Shown here: positions 1 to 5,710 of the stretch, in pieces
Layout of the letters: every line of letters begins with the position of its first letter
Numbering within the stretch: position 1 is the first letter of the stretch
NCBI GenBank assembly: GCA_900554925.1
Contig: USJG01000124.1
Span: 1-6,728, forward strand
Source: an uncultured Lachnospiraceae bacterium
GTDB lineage: Bacteria > Bacillota > Clostridia > Lachnospirales > Lachnospiraceae
Reading direction: 5' to 3'
DNA length: 6,728 nt
Translations under genes and position numbers: made by a program
The notes under the pieces: generated by a model
What the model saw: the letters and a program-made list of their open reading frames with translations, nothing else
What the model was told of the DNA's origin: nothing
The model's database searches: none

Positions 1-911
1 GAGATCTTTCCAAGAAGCTGGATAAGAAGATGGAACTGTATATGTCCGGTGAGGAGACAGAGCTTGACAGAACCGTGGTAGATGAGATTGGCGATCCTTT
101 GATGCACCTTCTTAGAAATTCCGCCGATCATGGCCTGGAATCTGCAGAAGTGCGCGCCCAGAGAGGAAAGCCTGAGGTAGGTTCCATATTCCTGGACGCA
201 TATCAGGATGGCAATAACGTAGTGATCGAAGTAAGAGACGACGGAAATGGCATTGATGTAGAAGCTGTTAGAAGTAAAGCCATTGAACGCGGGGTTATCA
301 CTCCTGAACAGGGGGATAACATGACAGAGAAGGATATCATTAATCTTTTGTTCCATGCGGGATTTTCAACGGCAAAAACAATTTCTGATGTTTCCGGACG
401 CGGTGTCGGGTTAGATGTGGTGAAATCCAAGATTGAGTCCTTAAGCGGAGAGGTAGAGGTTAAATCCAAGTTAGGCGAAGGAAGCACATGGATCATAAGA
501 CTGCCCCTTACCCTGGCAATTATTCAGGCACTTATGGTTACGGTTGGCGGAGAAAAATATGCGATTTCGCTGGGCAGTATCCAGACAATAGAAGATATTG
601 CACCAGGTGATATTAAGCTGGTTCAGAACAGAGAAGTAATTCACCTAAGAGGTTCTGTCATTCCGATCATCAGACTCAGCAAAGAGCTGGATATTGAAAG
701 CTGCAAATCACCTGATGAAAATATGATCGTAGTAATTGTTAAGAAGGGTGAAAAGCTGGCAGGTCTTGTGATTGATGAACTGATGGGACAGCAGGAAATC
801 GTTATTAAGTCGCTTGGCAAATATATCAGCAAGTGCAAGATCATAAGCGGAGCAACCATATTAGGCGACGGCGAAGTGGCACTTATTCTGGATGCCAATG
901 CACTGATATAG
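1..911 (+). CDS. cheA: Chemotaxis histidine kinase CheA, C-terminal part (5' truncated by window edge)
   Basis: CheA is the cytoplasmic histidine kinase that sits under the chemoreceptors and passes phosphate to CheY and CheB. The reading frame is open from base 3 with no stop before the window edge, so the 302 residues seen are a 3' fragment; ATG at 30 is internal. The ATP-binding domain (P4) shows an N box with HLLRNSADHGLE at 105-140, a G1 box with RDDGNGID at 234-257, an F box region with FHAGFSTA at 351-374, and a G2 box with GRGVGLDVV at 396-422. From about 525 to the stop is the P5 CheW-like domain, which binds CheW and receptors and contains an HLRGSVIPI stretch. Full CheA is usually 650-700 residues, so the phospho-accepting His domain (P1), P2 and most of the dimerisation domain lie left of the window. 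The stop is 16 nt before cheW. No damage is seen in the visible part. Confidence 0.97.
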   Translation, partial: DLSKKLDKKMELYMSGEETELDRTVVDEIGDPLMHLLRNSADHGLESAEVRAQRGKPEVGSIFLDAYQDGNNVVIEVRDDGNGIDVEAVRSKAIERGVITPEQGDNMTEKDIINLLFHAGFSTAKTISDVSGRGVGLDVVKSKIESLSGEVEVKSKLGEGSTWIIRLPLTLAIIQALMVTVGGEKYAISLGSIQTIEDIAPGDIKLVQNREVIHLRGSVIPIIRLSKELDIESCKSPDENMIVVIVKKGEKLAGLVIDELMGQQEIVIKSLGKYISKCKIISGATILGDGEVALILDANALI

Positions 912-927
912 GATAGGGGGAAAAGCA

Positions 928-1407
928 ATGGACGAACTTAAAGTATCCGGTGTGAAAACATCTGAAGCAACGACAGATTATGAAACAGTACAGTACATAG
1001 TAATTAAACTGGGAAGCGAACAGTATGGTATTGATATTAAATATGTAGATAATATTGTGCGTATGCAGCATATTACCAGAGTACCCAAGGTCGCTGATTA
1101 TTTAAAGGGTGTTATTAATCTGAGGGGAGAAGTGATTCCTGTTATGAGCCTGCGCCTTAAGATGGATCTTTCGGCAGATGAAATCACCAAAGCCACCAGA
1201 ATTATTATTCTTAAGCTGGAACAGCATGGAACCATTGGCGTGATTGTTGATGAGGTAAAAGAAGTTGTAACTCTGGGATCGGATGAGATTGAAAAGGTTT
1301 CTTATGATGGAAAGGATGACAGAGTTAATTTTATCTCTGGCATTGGAAAGCATGATAACGAACTGATATCCCTTCTGGATCTTAATACAGTAGCTATGGA
1401 AAAATAA
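928..1407 (+). CDS. cheW: Chemotaxis coupling protein CheW
   Basis: CheW is a cytoplasmic scaffold that links CheA to chemoreceptor tips in the signalling array. The 159 residues are close to the usual family length. One CheW domain covers about residues 22-155. It contains the hallmark VINLRGEVIPV strand, with N64-L65-R66-G67; the Arg corresponds to the family-conserved position needed for kinase and receptor coupling. The IGVIVDEVKEVV strand follows. The first 20 or so residues are a polar extension ahead of the domain. The ATG at 928 is preceded by AGGGGG at 915-920 with 7 nt spacing, which supports this start. It lies 16 nt after cheA and 38 nt before cheC. A stand-alone CheW domain with no receiver rules out CheV. 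Confidence 0.96.
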   Translation: MDELKVSGVKTSEATTDYETVQYIVIKLGSEQYGIDIKYVDNIVRMQHITRVPKVADYLKGVINLRGEVIPVMSLRLKMDLSADEITKATRIIILKLEQHGTIGVIVDEVKEVVTLGSDEIEKVSYDGKDDRVNFISGIGKHDNELISLLDLNTVAMEK

Positions 1408-1445
1408 GAAATTTTAAAATTATATTTGTATTAATAGGAGGGACC

Positions 1446-2081
1446 ATGAAGGACCTTAGTATGGAACAATTGACACAGCAGTATTTTGATGTGTTGAAGG
1501 AACTGGGAAATATCGGAGCCGGAAATGCAACTACAGCTCTGGCACAGATGATCGGATGTAAGGTTGATATGTCTGTACCGCAGGTCAAGCTGCTTGAATT
1601 TCAGGAATTAGGAGCAATTGTAGGCGGCGATGATGAGATAATGGTAAGTATTTACCTTCAGGTGGAAGGAGATATTGAAGGCAGTATGATGTTCATACTT
1701 TCCAAGTCTGCGGCCGCCCATCTGGTAAATAAGCTTATGTGCGGTATGCTTGGTATTGATGAAAGCAATACAGAAGATTATGCATTTGGAGATATGGAGT
1801 GTTCTGCAATTAAGGAAGTGGGGAATATTATAACCGGTGCATATTTGAATGCACTTTCCGGTCTTACAGGCTTAAAGATTTATCCGTCAGTCCCGCAGCT
1901 TGGAATTGATATGGCAGGGGCGCTTCTTAGTGTTCCGGCAGTTGAGTTTGGAGTTCTGGGGGATAAAATACTGCTGATTCAGACCAAGTTTTCGGATGAC
2001 GTAGATTTGGACGGTTATTTTATCCTGATCCCGGATATGGAGTCCTACGAAAAGATTTTGACTGTTTTAGGTGTAATATAG
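1446..2081 (+). CDS. cheC: CheY-P phosphatase CheC with two intact active sites
   Basis: CheC removes phosphate from CheY-P and, in Bacillus-type chemotaxis, binds CheD to form an adaptation feedback loop. The 211 residues match the usual CheC length. Both copies of the phosphatase motif (D/S-x3-E-x2-N-x22-P) are complete: D15, E19, N22, P45 in the N-terminal half and S120, E124, N127, P150 in the C-terminal half. There is no SpoA/FliN-type domain, so it is not FliY, and two sites argue against CheX. A GGAGGG sequence at 1437-1442 leaves only 3-4 nt before ATG 1446. The next in-frame ATG (1461) would lie 18 nt from that site, so 1446 is the better start. The 38-nt gap from cheW is AT-rich but holds no clear promoter. 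Confidence 0.95.
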   Translation: MKDLSMEQLTQQYFDVLKELGNIGAGNATTALAQMIGCKVDMSVPQVKLLEFQELGAIVGGDDEIMVSIYLQVEGDIEGSMMFILSKSAAAHLVNKLMCGMLGIDESNTEDYAFGDMECSAIKEVGNIITGAYLNALSGLTGLKIYPSVPQLGIDMAGALLSVPAVEFGVLGDKILLIQTKFSDDVDLDGYFILIPDMESYEKILTVLGVI

Positions 2082-2116
2082 GATTCGGGAGAAAAAATAC
2101 AGGAGACTCTTGAAAT

Positions 2117-2602
2117 ATGAGTGAAGTTATTAAAGTGGGAATGGCCGATCTGAAGACATGCAGCGGTGAAGATGGAGTTACCACATTGGGGCTGGGATCC
2201 TGCGTGGGAATTGCCATAAGAGATCCGGCAACTGGAATCGGCGGACTGGCACATATTATGCTGCCGGACAGTACGGAAATTAAAAATAATACCAACAGAC
2301 CCAAATTTGCGGATACCGGCATTGAGGATTTGGTGAAAGAAATTGTAAAACTGGGCGGAAACCGCAGCCGGCTGGTAGCAAAGCTTGCAGGCGGTGCCCA
2401 GATGTTTGCTTTTGGAAGCAAAAGTGACATGATACGTGTAGGAGAAAGAAACGTTTTGGCCAGCAAGAAGAAGCTTGAAGAAATGAAAATACCGGTTCTG
2501 GCAGAAGATACGGGAAAAACTTATGGAAGAACGGTGGTTTTTTATCCTAAAAGTGGTGAATTCCATATACGAAGTGTAGGGATGCCGGAGAAAATCATAT
2601 GA
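2117..2602 (+). CDS. cheD: Chemoreceptor glutamine deamidase CheD
   Basis: CheD deamidates specific glutamines on chemoreceptors and partners with CheC, whose phosphatase activity it stimulates. The protein has 161 residues, normal for the family. The likely catalytic triad is T23, C29 (in GLGSCVGIAI) and H46 (in GLAHIMLP); the spacing matches the Thermotoga maritima triad T21-C27-H44. Other family blocks are KVGMADL near the start, KLAGGAQMF, VGERNV and DTGKTYGRTVVF. In the last block the commonly seen second Gly is Lys, which is probably harmless. An AGGAG at 2101-2105 gives a rather long 11-nt spacing to ATG 2117, but no better in-frame start exists. The stop overlaps the start of the next gene by 4 nt (ATGA), so translation of the two is probably coupled. 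Confidence 0.95.
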   Translation: MSEVIKVGMADLKTCSGEDGVTTLGLGSCVGIAIRDPATGIGGLAHIMLPDSTEIKNNTNRPKFADTGIEDLVKEIVKLGGNRSRLVAKLAGGAQMFAFGSKSDMIRVGERNVLASKKKLEEMKIPVLAEDTGKTYGRTVVFYPKSGEFHIRSVGMPEKII

Positions 2603-2895
2603 AAAAAGATAAATTATTTGCTCCCTTTCTGATGCTTCTCGCAGGGGCAGTTGCAAGTATTATGATGTATTATTTTCATTACAGCATGAAACAGATGCTG
2701 CCTATATTATTGATCGTGCTTCTTTCTTTTTATCTGGCAGGAATTTTTATACAGAGAAAGGTTTCTTCTTTTGTAAAACAGATTAAGGAAGAGGAAGAAA
2801 AAGAGGGAGAGGTCATAGAGAAGGAAGTGTCCGAAGAGGGCGAAGGAGAAACGACAGGCGAAAATGCAGAAAACAAAACAGAAGATAAGGCATAA
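2599..2895 (+). CDS. Small two-helix membrane protein with strongly acidic cytoplasmic-type tail, function unknown
   Basis: I do not recognise a named family. The 98 residues contain two predicted membrane helices (about 7-26 and 33-52) joined by a very short polar turn (HYSMKQ). A basic/amphipathic stretch (RKVSSFVKQIK, 53-63) follows, then a disordered-looking tail (64-98) in which 16 of 35 residues are Glu or Asp. A hairpin with Lys-rich N-terminus and basic residues after helix 2 suggests both ends face the cytoplasm (inference). The start ATG lies in an ATGA overlap with the cheD stop, and GGAG at 2587-2590 gives 8 nt spacing. It ends 21 nt before the chosen sigD start. The position between cheD and sigD suggests a motility-related role, but no catalytic motif is visible. 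B. subtilis has no gene at this position. Confidence 0.85.
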   Translation: MKKDKLFAPFLMLLAGAVASIMMYYFHYSMKQMLPILLIVLLSFYLAGIFIQRKVSSFVKQIKEEEEKEGEVIEKEVSEEGEGETTGENAENKTEDKA

Positions 2896-2906
2896 TTTCA
2901 GGTGAT

Positions 2907-2911
2907 GGAGG
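2907..2911 (+). promoter_or_regulatory. Ribosome binding site that sets the sigD start
   Basis: GGAGG lies 5 nt before ATG 2917. The alternative in-frame starts GTG 2902 and ATG 2905 lie on the 5' side of this site and have only a weak AGG (2900-2902) ahead of them, too close to serve either. ATG 2917 is therefore the most likely start of the sigma factor. Confidence 0.75.
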
Positions 2912-2916
2912 TAGCA

Positions 2917-3681
2917 ATGGACGAGGCAGGAAAAAATAAGCTTTGGGATAGTTATGCGAAATCCAGATCGCCTGAAATAAGGGAGAAGCTTATATTAGAG
3001 TATGCACCGCTTGTAAAACTGGTGGCAGGGCGGCTTAGTATGTACTTAGGCTACAATGTAGAATATGATGATCTGGTTAGTTATGGAATATTTGGGCTGA
3101 TAGATGCCATAGATAAATTTGACAGTATGAAGGCTGTAAAATTTGAGACCTATGCAAGCCTTCGTATTCGCGGCGCTATTTTGGATCAGATTCGAAAAAT
3201 GGACTGGATTCCCAGAACGATCAGACAAAAACAGAAAAAGATAGATGCGGCGATGAAGGAGATAGAGGCTGCCAAAAAACGCCCGGCAACAGATGAGGAG
3301 ATTGCAGAAAGTCTTGGAATATCCGAGGAGGATTATCTTTCCTGGCAGTCCCAGATGAAGATTACCGGTGTGGTTTCCTTAAATGAATTTATGGAATCAG
3401 GCAGTGAAATTCCGGCAGAGCAGACGGATCAGCACCGCTTTGAAAGCCCTGAAGATGTTATTGAAAAGGATGAACTGAAACAAGTGTTGCAGCAGGCCCT
3501 GGAGCTTCTTACAGAAAAAGAAAAGAAAGTCATTTTATTATATTATTACGAAGATCTGACGCTTAAGGAAATCAGCAATGTATTGGAGGTATCTGAGTCC
3601 AGAATATCTCAGCTGCATACCAGAGCACTGCAAAAAATGAAAGCAAAAATGGGAGATTATATGGGTGTATTTTCCATATAA
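2917..3681 (+). CDS. sigD: Motility sigma factor SigD/FliA (sigma-28 family)
   Basis: This sigma factor directs RNA polymerase to late flagellar, chemotaxis and often autolysin promoters, and is normally held by the anti-sigma factor FlgM (not in this window). From ATG 2917 it has 254 residues, the usual length. Sigma region 2 spans about 24-97, with LVSYGIFGLIDAIDKFD and FETYASLRIRGAILDQIR followed by DWIPRTIRQ, typical of the FliA/WhiG class. Region 3 spans about 102-160 (RPATDEEIAESLGIS). Region 4 spans about 188-247, with the helix-turn-helix at LTLKEISNVLEVSESRISQL (214-233). The longer reading from GTG 2902 or ATG 2905 adds 4-5 residues before the ribosome binding site and is less likely. 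The adjacent che and fapA genes favour SigD over SigF, SigG or WhiG. Its place late in a long operon is the same as in B. subtilis, where distance from the promoter influences the fraction of motile cells (family knowledge, not shown here). Confidence 0.95.
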   Translation: MDEAGKNKLWDSYAKSRSPEIREKLILEYAPLVKLVAGRLSMYLGYNVEYDDLVSYGIFGLIDAIDKFDSMKAVKFETYASLRIRGAILDQIRKMDWIPRTIRQKQKKIDAAMKEIEAAKKRPATDEEIAESLGISEEDYLSWQSQMKITGVVSLNEFMESGSEIPAEQTDQHRFESPEDVIEKDELKQVLQQALELLTEKEKKVILLYYYEDLTLKEISNVLEVSESRISQLHTRALQKMKAKMGDYMGVFSI

Positions 3682-3712
3682 AATTGATTGGGACTATATG
3701 AGGGATGCTTAA

Positions 3713-5314
3713 ATGAAAAATGGATATTTCCAACTGATATGCGGCACAGACAGAACCGCACTGAAAATATTTGCTCCTGTAGATGAGGGAAAACCGGTAA
3801 ATATAAAAGAATTAACAGAATACCTTACTCGTCAGGGGGTAATGTTTGATGTTCCTTCCTTAAACAGAGCGCTCCAGGAAGCTGCCGCATCGAAATCAGA
3901 GGAATATCAGATAACCCTGAACGAAAACCCTTCCATGGAAGTAAGAGAAAACTATATCCTTCATGTAAGTGAGGACAAAATGCTGGCATCAGCCAGATTT
4001 TATCCTCCGTCACTGCATGGTGAAAGGATGACAGCCCAGGAATTTTTTCATGATCTGGAACAAAAAAATATCAGGTTTGGAGTTCAGACAGAAGAACTGG
4101 CCAGCTTTTTGCTAAAGCCGGAATATTGCAGGGAAATTCTGGTGGCTAAAGGGAAACCGCCCAGGCATGGCACAGATGCCAGGATCGAATATTACTTTGA
4201 AACGGATTTGCGCGCAAAGCCTACACTTAAGGAAGATGGAAGCGTAGACTTTTTTAATTTAAATACCATTAACCATTGTAATAAGGGTGATGTGCTGGCA
4301 AGATTATATCCGGGTGATCCGGGGGAATATGGCAAAAGTATTTATGGGGAACCTGTAAAACCCAGGGATATTAAGCAATTATCACTTAAATACGGAAGAG
4401 ATATTGCCATTTCCGAAGATCGTCAGGTTCTCACATCAGAGGTGAATGGCCATGTGACCCTTGTGGATGACAAGGTGTTCGTGTCCAACGTTCTGGAGGT
4501 AGAGAATGTGGATAATGCTACCGGAAATATTGAATATGATGGAAGCGTAAAGGTCAATGGAAATGTATGTACAAACTTTTCCGTAAAGGCCAAAGGAGAT
4601 ATAGAGGTAGCAGGAGTAGTTGAAGGCGCCTACCTGGAGGCAGGAGGAAATATTATAATTACCCGTGGTATGAACGGCATGTCTAAGGGAATATTAAAGG
4701 CAGAGGGAAACGTTATTTCCAAGTTTATTGAAAATTCCAAGGTCAGTGCAGGGGGATATGTATCTACGGAGTCCATTCTGCACAGCGAGGTAATGGCCCG
4801 GGCAGAGATTATTGTAAACGGGCGCAGAGGCTTTATTACCGGAGGCCGGGTATGCGCGGGCAATTATATCCAGGTTAAAACCTTAGGTTCTCCTATGGGA
4901 GCCGACACCATTGTTGAAGTAGGGGCGGATCCTGGTGTGAAACTGCAGATCCAGCAGCTGCAGAAACAGATTATGGAAAATAAAAAAGCCATAGAAGCTA
5001 TTCATCCGGTTTTGGTAACCACCGCCCAGAAGCTTTCCCAGGGAGTGAAATTTAAACCGGAGCAGATAAAGTATTTCCAGGAAATGCTTGAACAGGAGAA
5101 GCAGAAAAAGAAGGAGCAGGAAGCCTGGCTTAAAGAAATGGAGTCTCTGCAGCTTCTTTTGGATGAAAGCGCGTCAGCCAAAGTAGAAGTTACCGGGGAA
5201 GTATTTGGCGGTACAAGAATATGTATTTCAGATGTTTCGATGGTAATAAAAAACAGTATGAAATACTGTAAGTTTGTGAAGTCCCAGGGAGATGTAAAGA
5301 TGGTGGCCCTGTAA
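3713..5314 (+). CDS. fapA: FapA/DUF342 family flagellar assembly protein
   Basis: A 533-residue cytoplasmic protein of the FapA (DUF342) family. In Vibrio, FapA acts in polar flagellar assembly and signalling; its role in Clostridia is not established. The family N-terminal region contains AKGKPPRHGTDARIEYYF (145-162) and FFNLNTINHCNKGDVLARLYP (about 180-200). Residues 271-404 are Gly/Val-rich and repeat with a period of about 16-23 residues (GNIEYDGSVKVNGNV, KAKGDIEVAGVVEGAYLEAGG, LKAEGNVISKFIENSKVSAGG), typical of a right-handed beta-helix. Residues 411-485 form a coiled coil rich in Gln, Lys and Glu, and 490-533 return to short strands (VEVTGEVFGGTRICISD). The first 75 or so residues precede the usual family start and look like a diverged copy of the next segment. 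AGGG at 3701-3704 gives 8 nt spacing to ATG 3713. No signal peptide or membrane segment is present. The symbol is by family, not proven orthology. Confidence 0.88.
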   Translation: MKNGYFQLICGTDRTALKIFAPVDEGKPVNIKELTEYLTRQGVMFDVPSLNRALQEAAASKSEEYQITLNENPSMEVRENYILHVSEDKMLASARFYPPSLHGERMTAQEFFHDLEQKNIRFGVQTEELASFLLKPEYCREILVAKGKPPRHGTDARIEYYFETDLRAKPTLKEDGSVDFFNLNTINHCNKGDVLARLYPGDPGEYGKSIYGEPVKPRDIKQLSLKYGRDIAISEDRQVLTSEVNGHVTLVDDKVFVSNVLEVENVDNATGNIEYDGSVKVNGNVCTNFSVKAKGDIEVAGVVEGAYLEAGGNIIITRGMNGMSKGILKAEGNVISKFIENSKVSAGGYVSTESILHSEVMARAEIIVNGRRGFITGGRVCAGNYIQVKTLGSPMGADTIVEVGADPGVKLQIQQLQKQIMENKKAIEAIHPVLVTTAQKLSQGVKFKPEQIKYFQEMLEQEKQKKKEQEAWLKEMESLQLLLDESASAKVEVTGEVFGGTRICISDVSMVIKNSMKYCKFVKSQGDVKMVAL

Positions 5315-5356
5315 CTTAGCTTTAAACTATGGCCAGCGAAAGGATGTGGGAAGTTT

Positions 5357-5674
5357 ATGACAATCAGCCGTGTGGAGCTTCAGGGTCAGTTGACCAGGGC
5401 ACAGGATTTTACCAATATTAAGCATAATGAGGATAACAAGGCTTTAGTCGACCAGTCTAATTTTCAGCGTCAGTTTGACCAGTCAGTAGAAACAAGAGTC
5501 CGCCAGGTGCATCAGGGTGACCGGGCGGAAAATGAAGGCAGGCGTTTTGATGCCAAGGAGAAAGGCAATGGTCATTATGCCGGCGACGGTGGACAGAACC
5601 GAAAGAAAGAAGAAAAAGAAAAGGATGGGAAGGTAGTGCTCAAAGGAAGGGGCAGCTTTGACATCAAGATCTGA
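5357..5674 (+). CDS. Small hydrophilic protein of unknown function in the motility operon
   Basis: I cannot assign a function. The 105 residues contain no Cys or Trp, no membrane segment and no signal peptide. The N-terminal half (MTISRVELQGQLTRAQDF, then DNKALVDQSNFQRQFDQSVE) looks helical and amphipathic. The middle is rich in Arg, Glu, Gly and Lys (about 50-92). The protein ends in a short hydrophobic/basic patch, VVLKGRGSFDIKI. A defined head and tail around a disordered, highly charged centre suggest an adaptor or binding peptide, though this is inference only. The start ATG 5357 has only moderate sites upstream (AAAGGA at 5339-5344, 12 nt away, or GGGAAG at 5348-5353, 3 nt away). It lies 42 nt after fapA and 18 nt before the SwrB-like gene, in the same direction, so it is very likely a real cotranscribed gene. 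Codon use resembles its neighbours. Confidence 0.8.
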   Translation: MTISRVELQGQLTRAQDFTNIKHNEDNKALVDQSNFQRQFDQSVETRVRQVHQGDRAENEGRRFDAKEKGNGHYAGDGGQNRKKEEKEKDGKVVLKGRGSFDIKI

Positions 5675-5692
5675 TAATATACGGGTGAAGGT

Positions 5693-5710
5693 ATGGAAGT
5701 AATGGAAGTA
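5693..5710 (+). repeat. Perfect 9-nt tandem repeat creating two candidate start codons
   Basis: ATGGAAGTA occurs twice without a gap, at 5693-5701 and 5702-5710, so the protein begins MEVMEV. A GGTGAAGG element at 5684-5691 sits very close to the first ATG but at a normal distance (10 nt) from the second. Either ATG, or both, may start translation; the difference is three residues. Confidence 0.6.

Noticed and set aside
203..496. Open frame of 97 codons on the minus strand
   Set aside because: It lies inside cheA antisense, has no ribosome binding site, and its Ser/Thr/Pro/Leu-rich composition is typical of an antisense shadow.
1408..1435. AT-rich stretch between cheW and cheC as a promoter
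   Set aside because: TAAAAT and TATATT occur, but no -35-like hexamer is found 17 bp upstream of either.
2020..2656. Two overlapping minus-strand open frames (2020-2466 and 2045-2656)
   Set aside because: They lie antisense to cheD and its junctions, which are clearly coding with catalytic residues conserved. Neither shadow frame shows a recognisable motif.
3679..3712. TAAA followed by ACTATAT between sigD and fapA as a SigD-type promoter
   Set aside because: The gap between the two parts is about 10 nt rather than about 15, and the -10 part lacks the CCG of the SigD consensus.
5304..5335. TGGCC/GGCCA inverted repeat around the fapA stop as a terminator
   Set aside because: The stem is only 5 bp with a 22-nt loop, and no T run follows.
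5658..5678. Perfect TTGACA followed by GATAAT before the SwrB-like gene
   Set aside because: The spacer is only 9 bp instead of about 17, and the TTGACA lies within the coding sequence of the preceding gene (codons for FDI). A correctly spaced -10 is absent.
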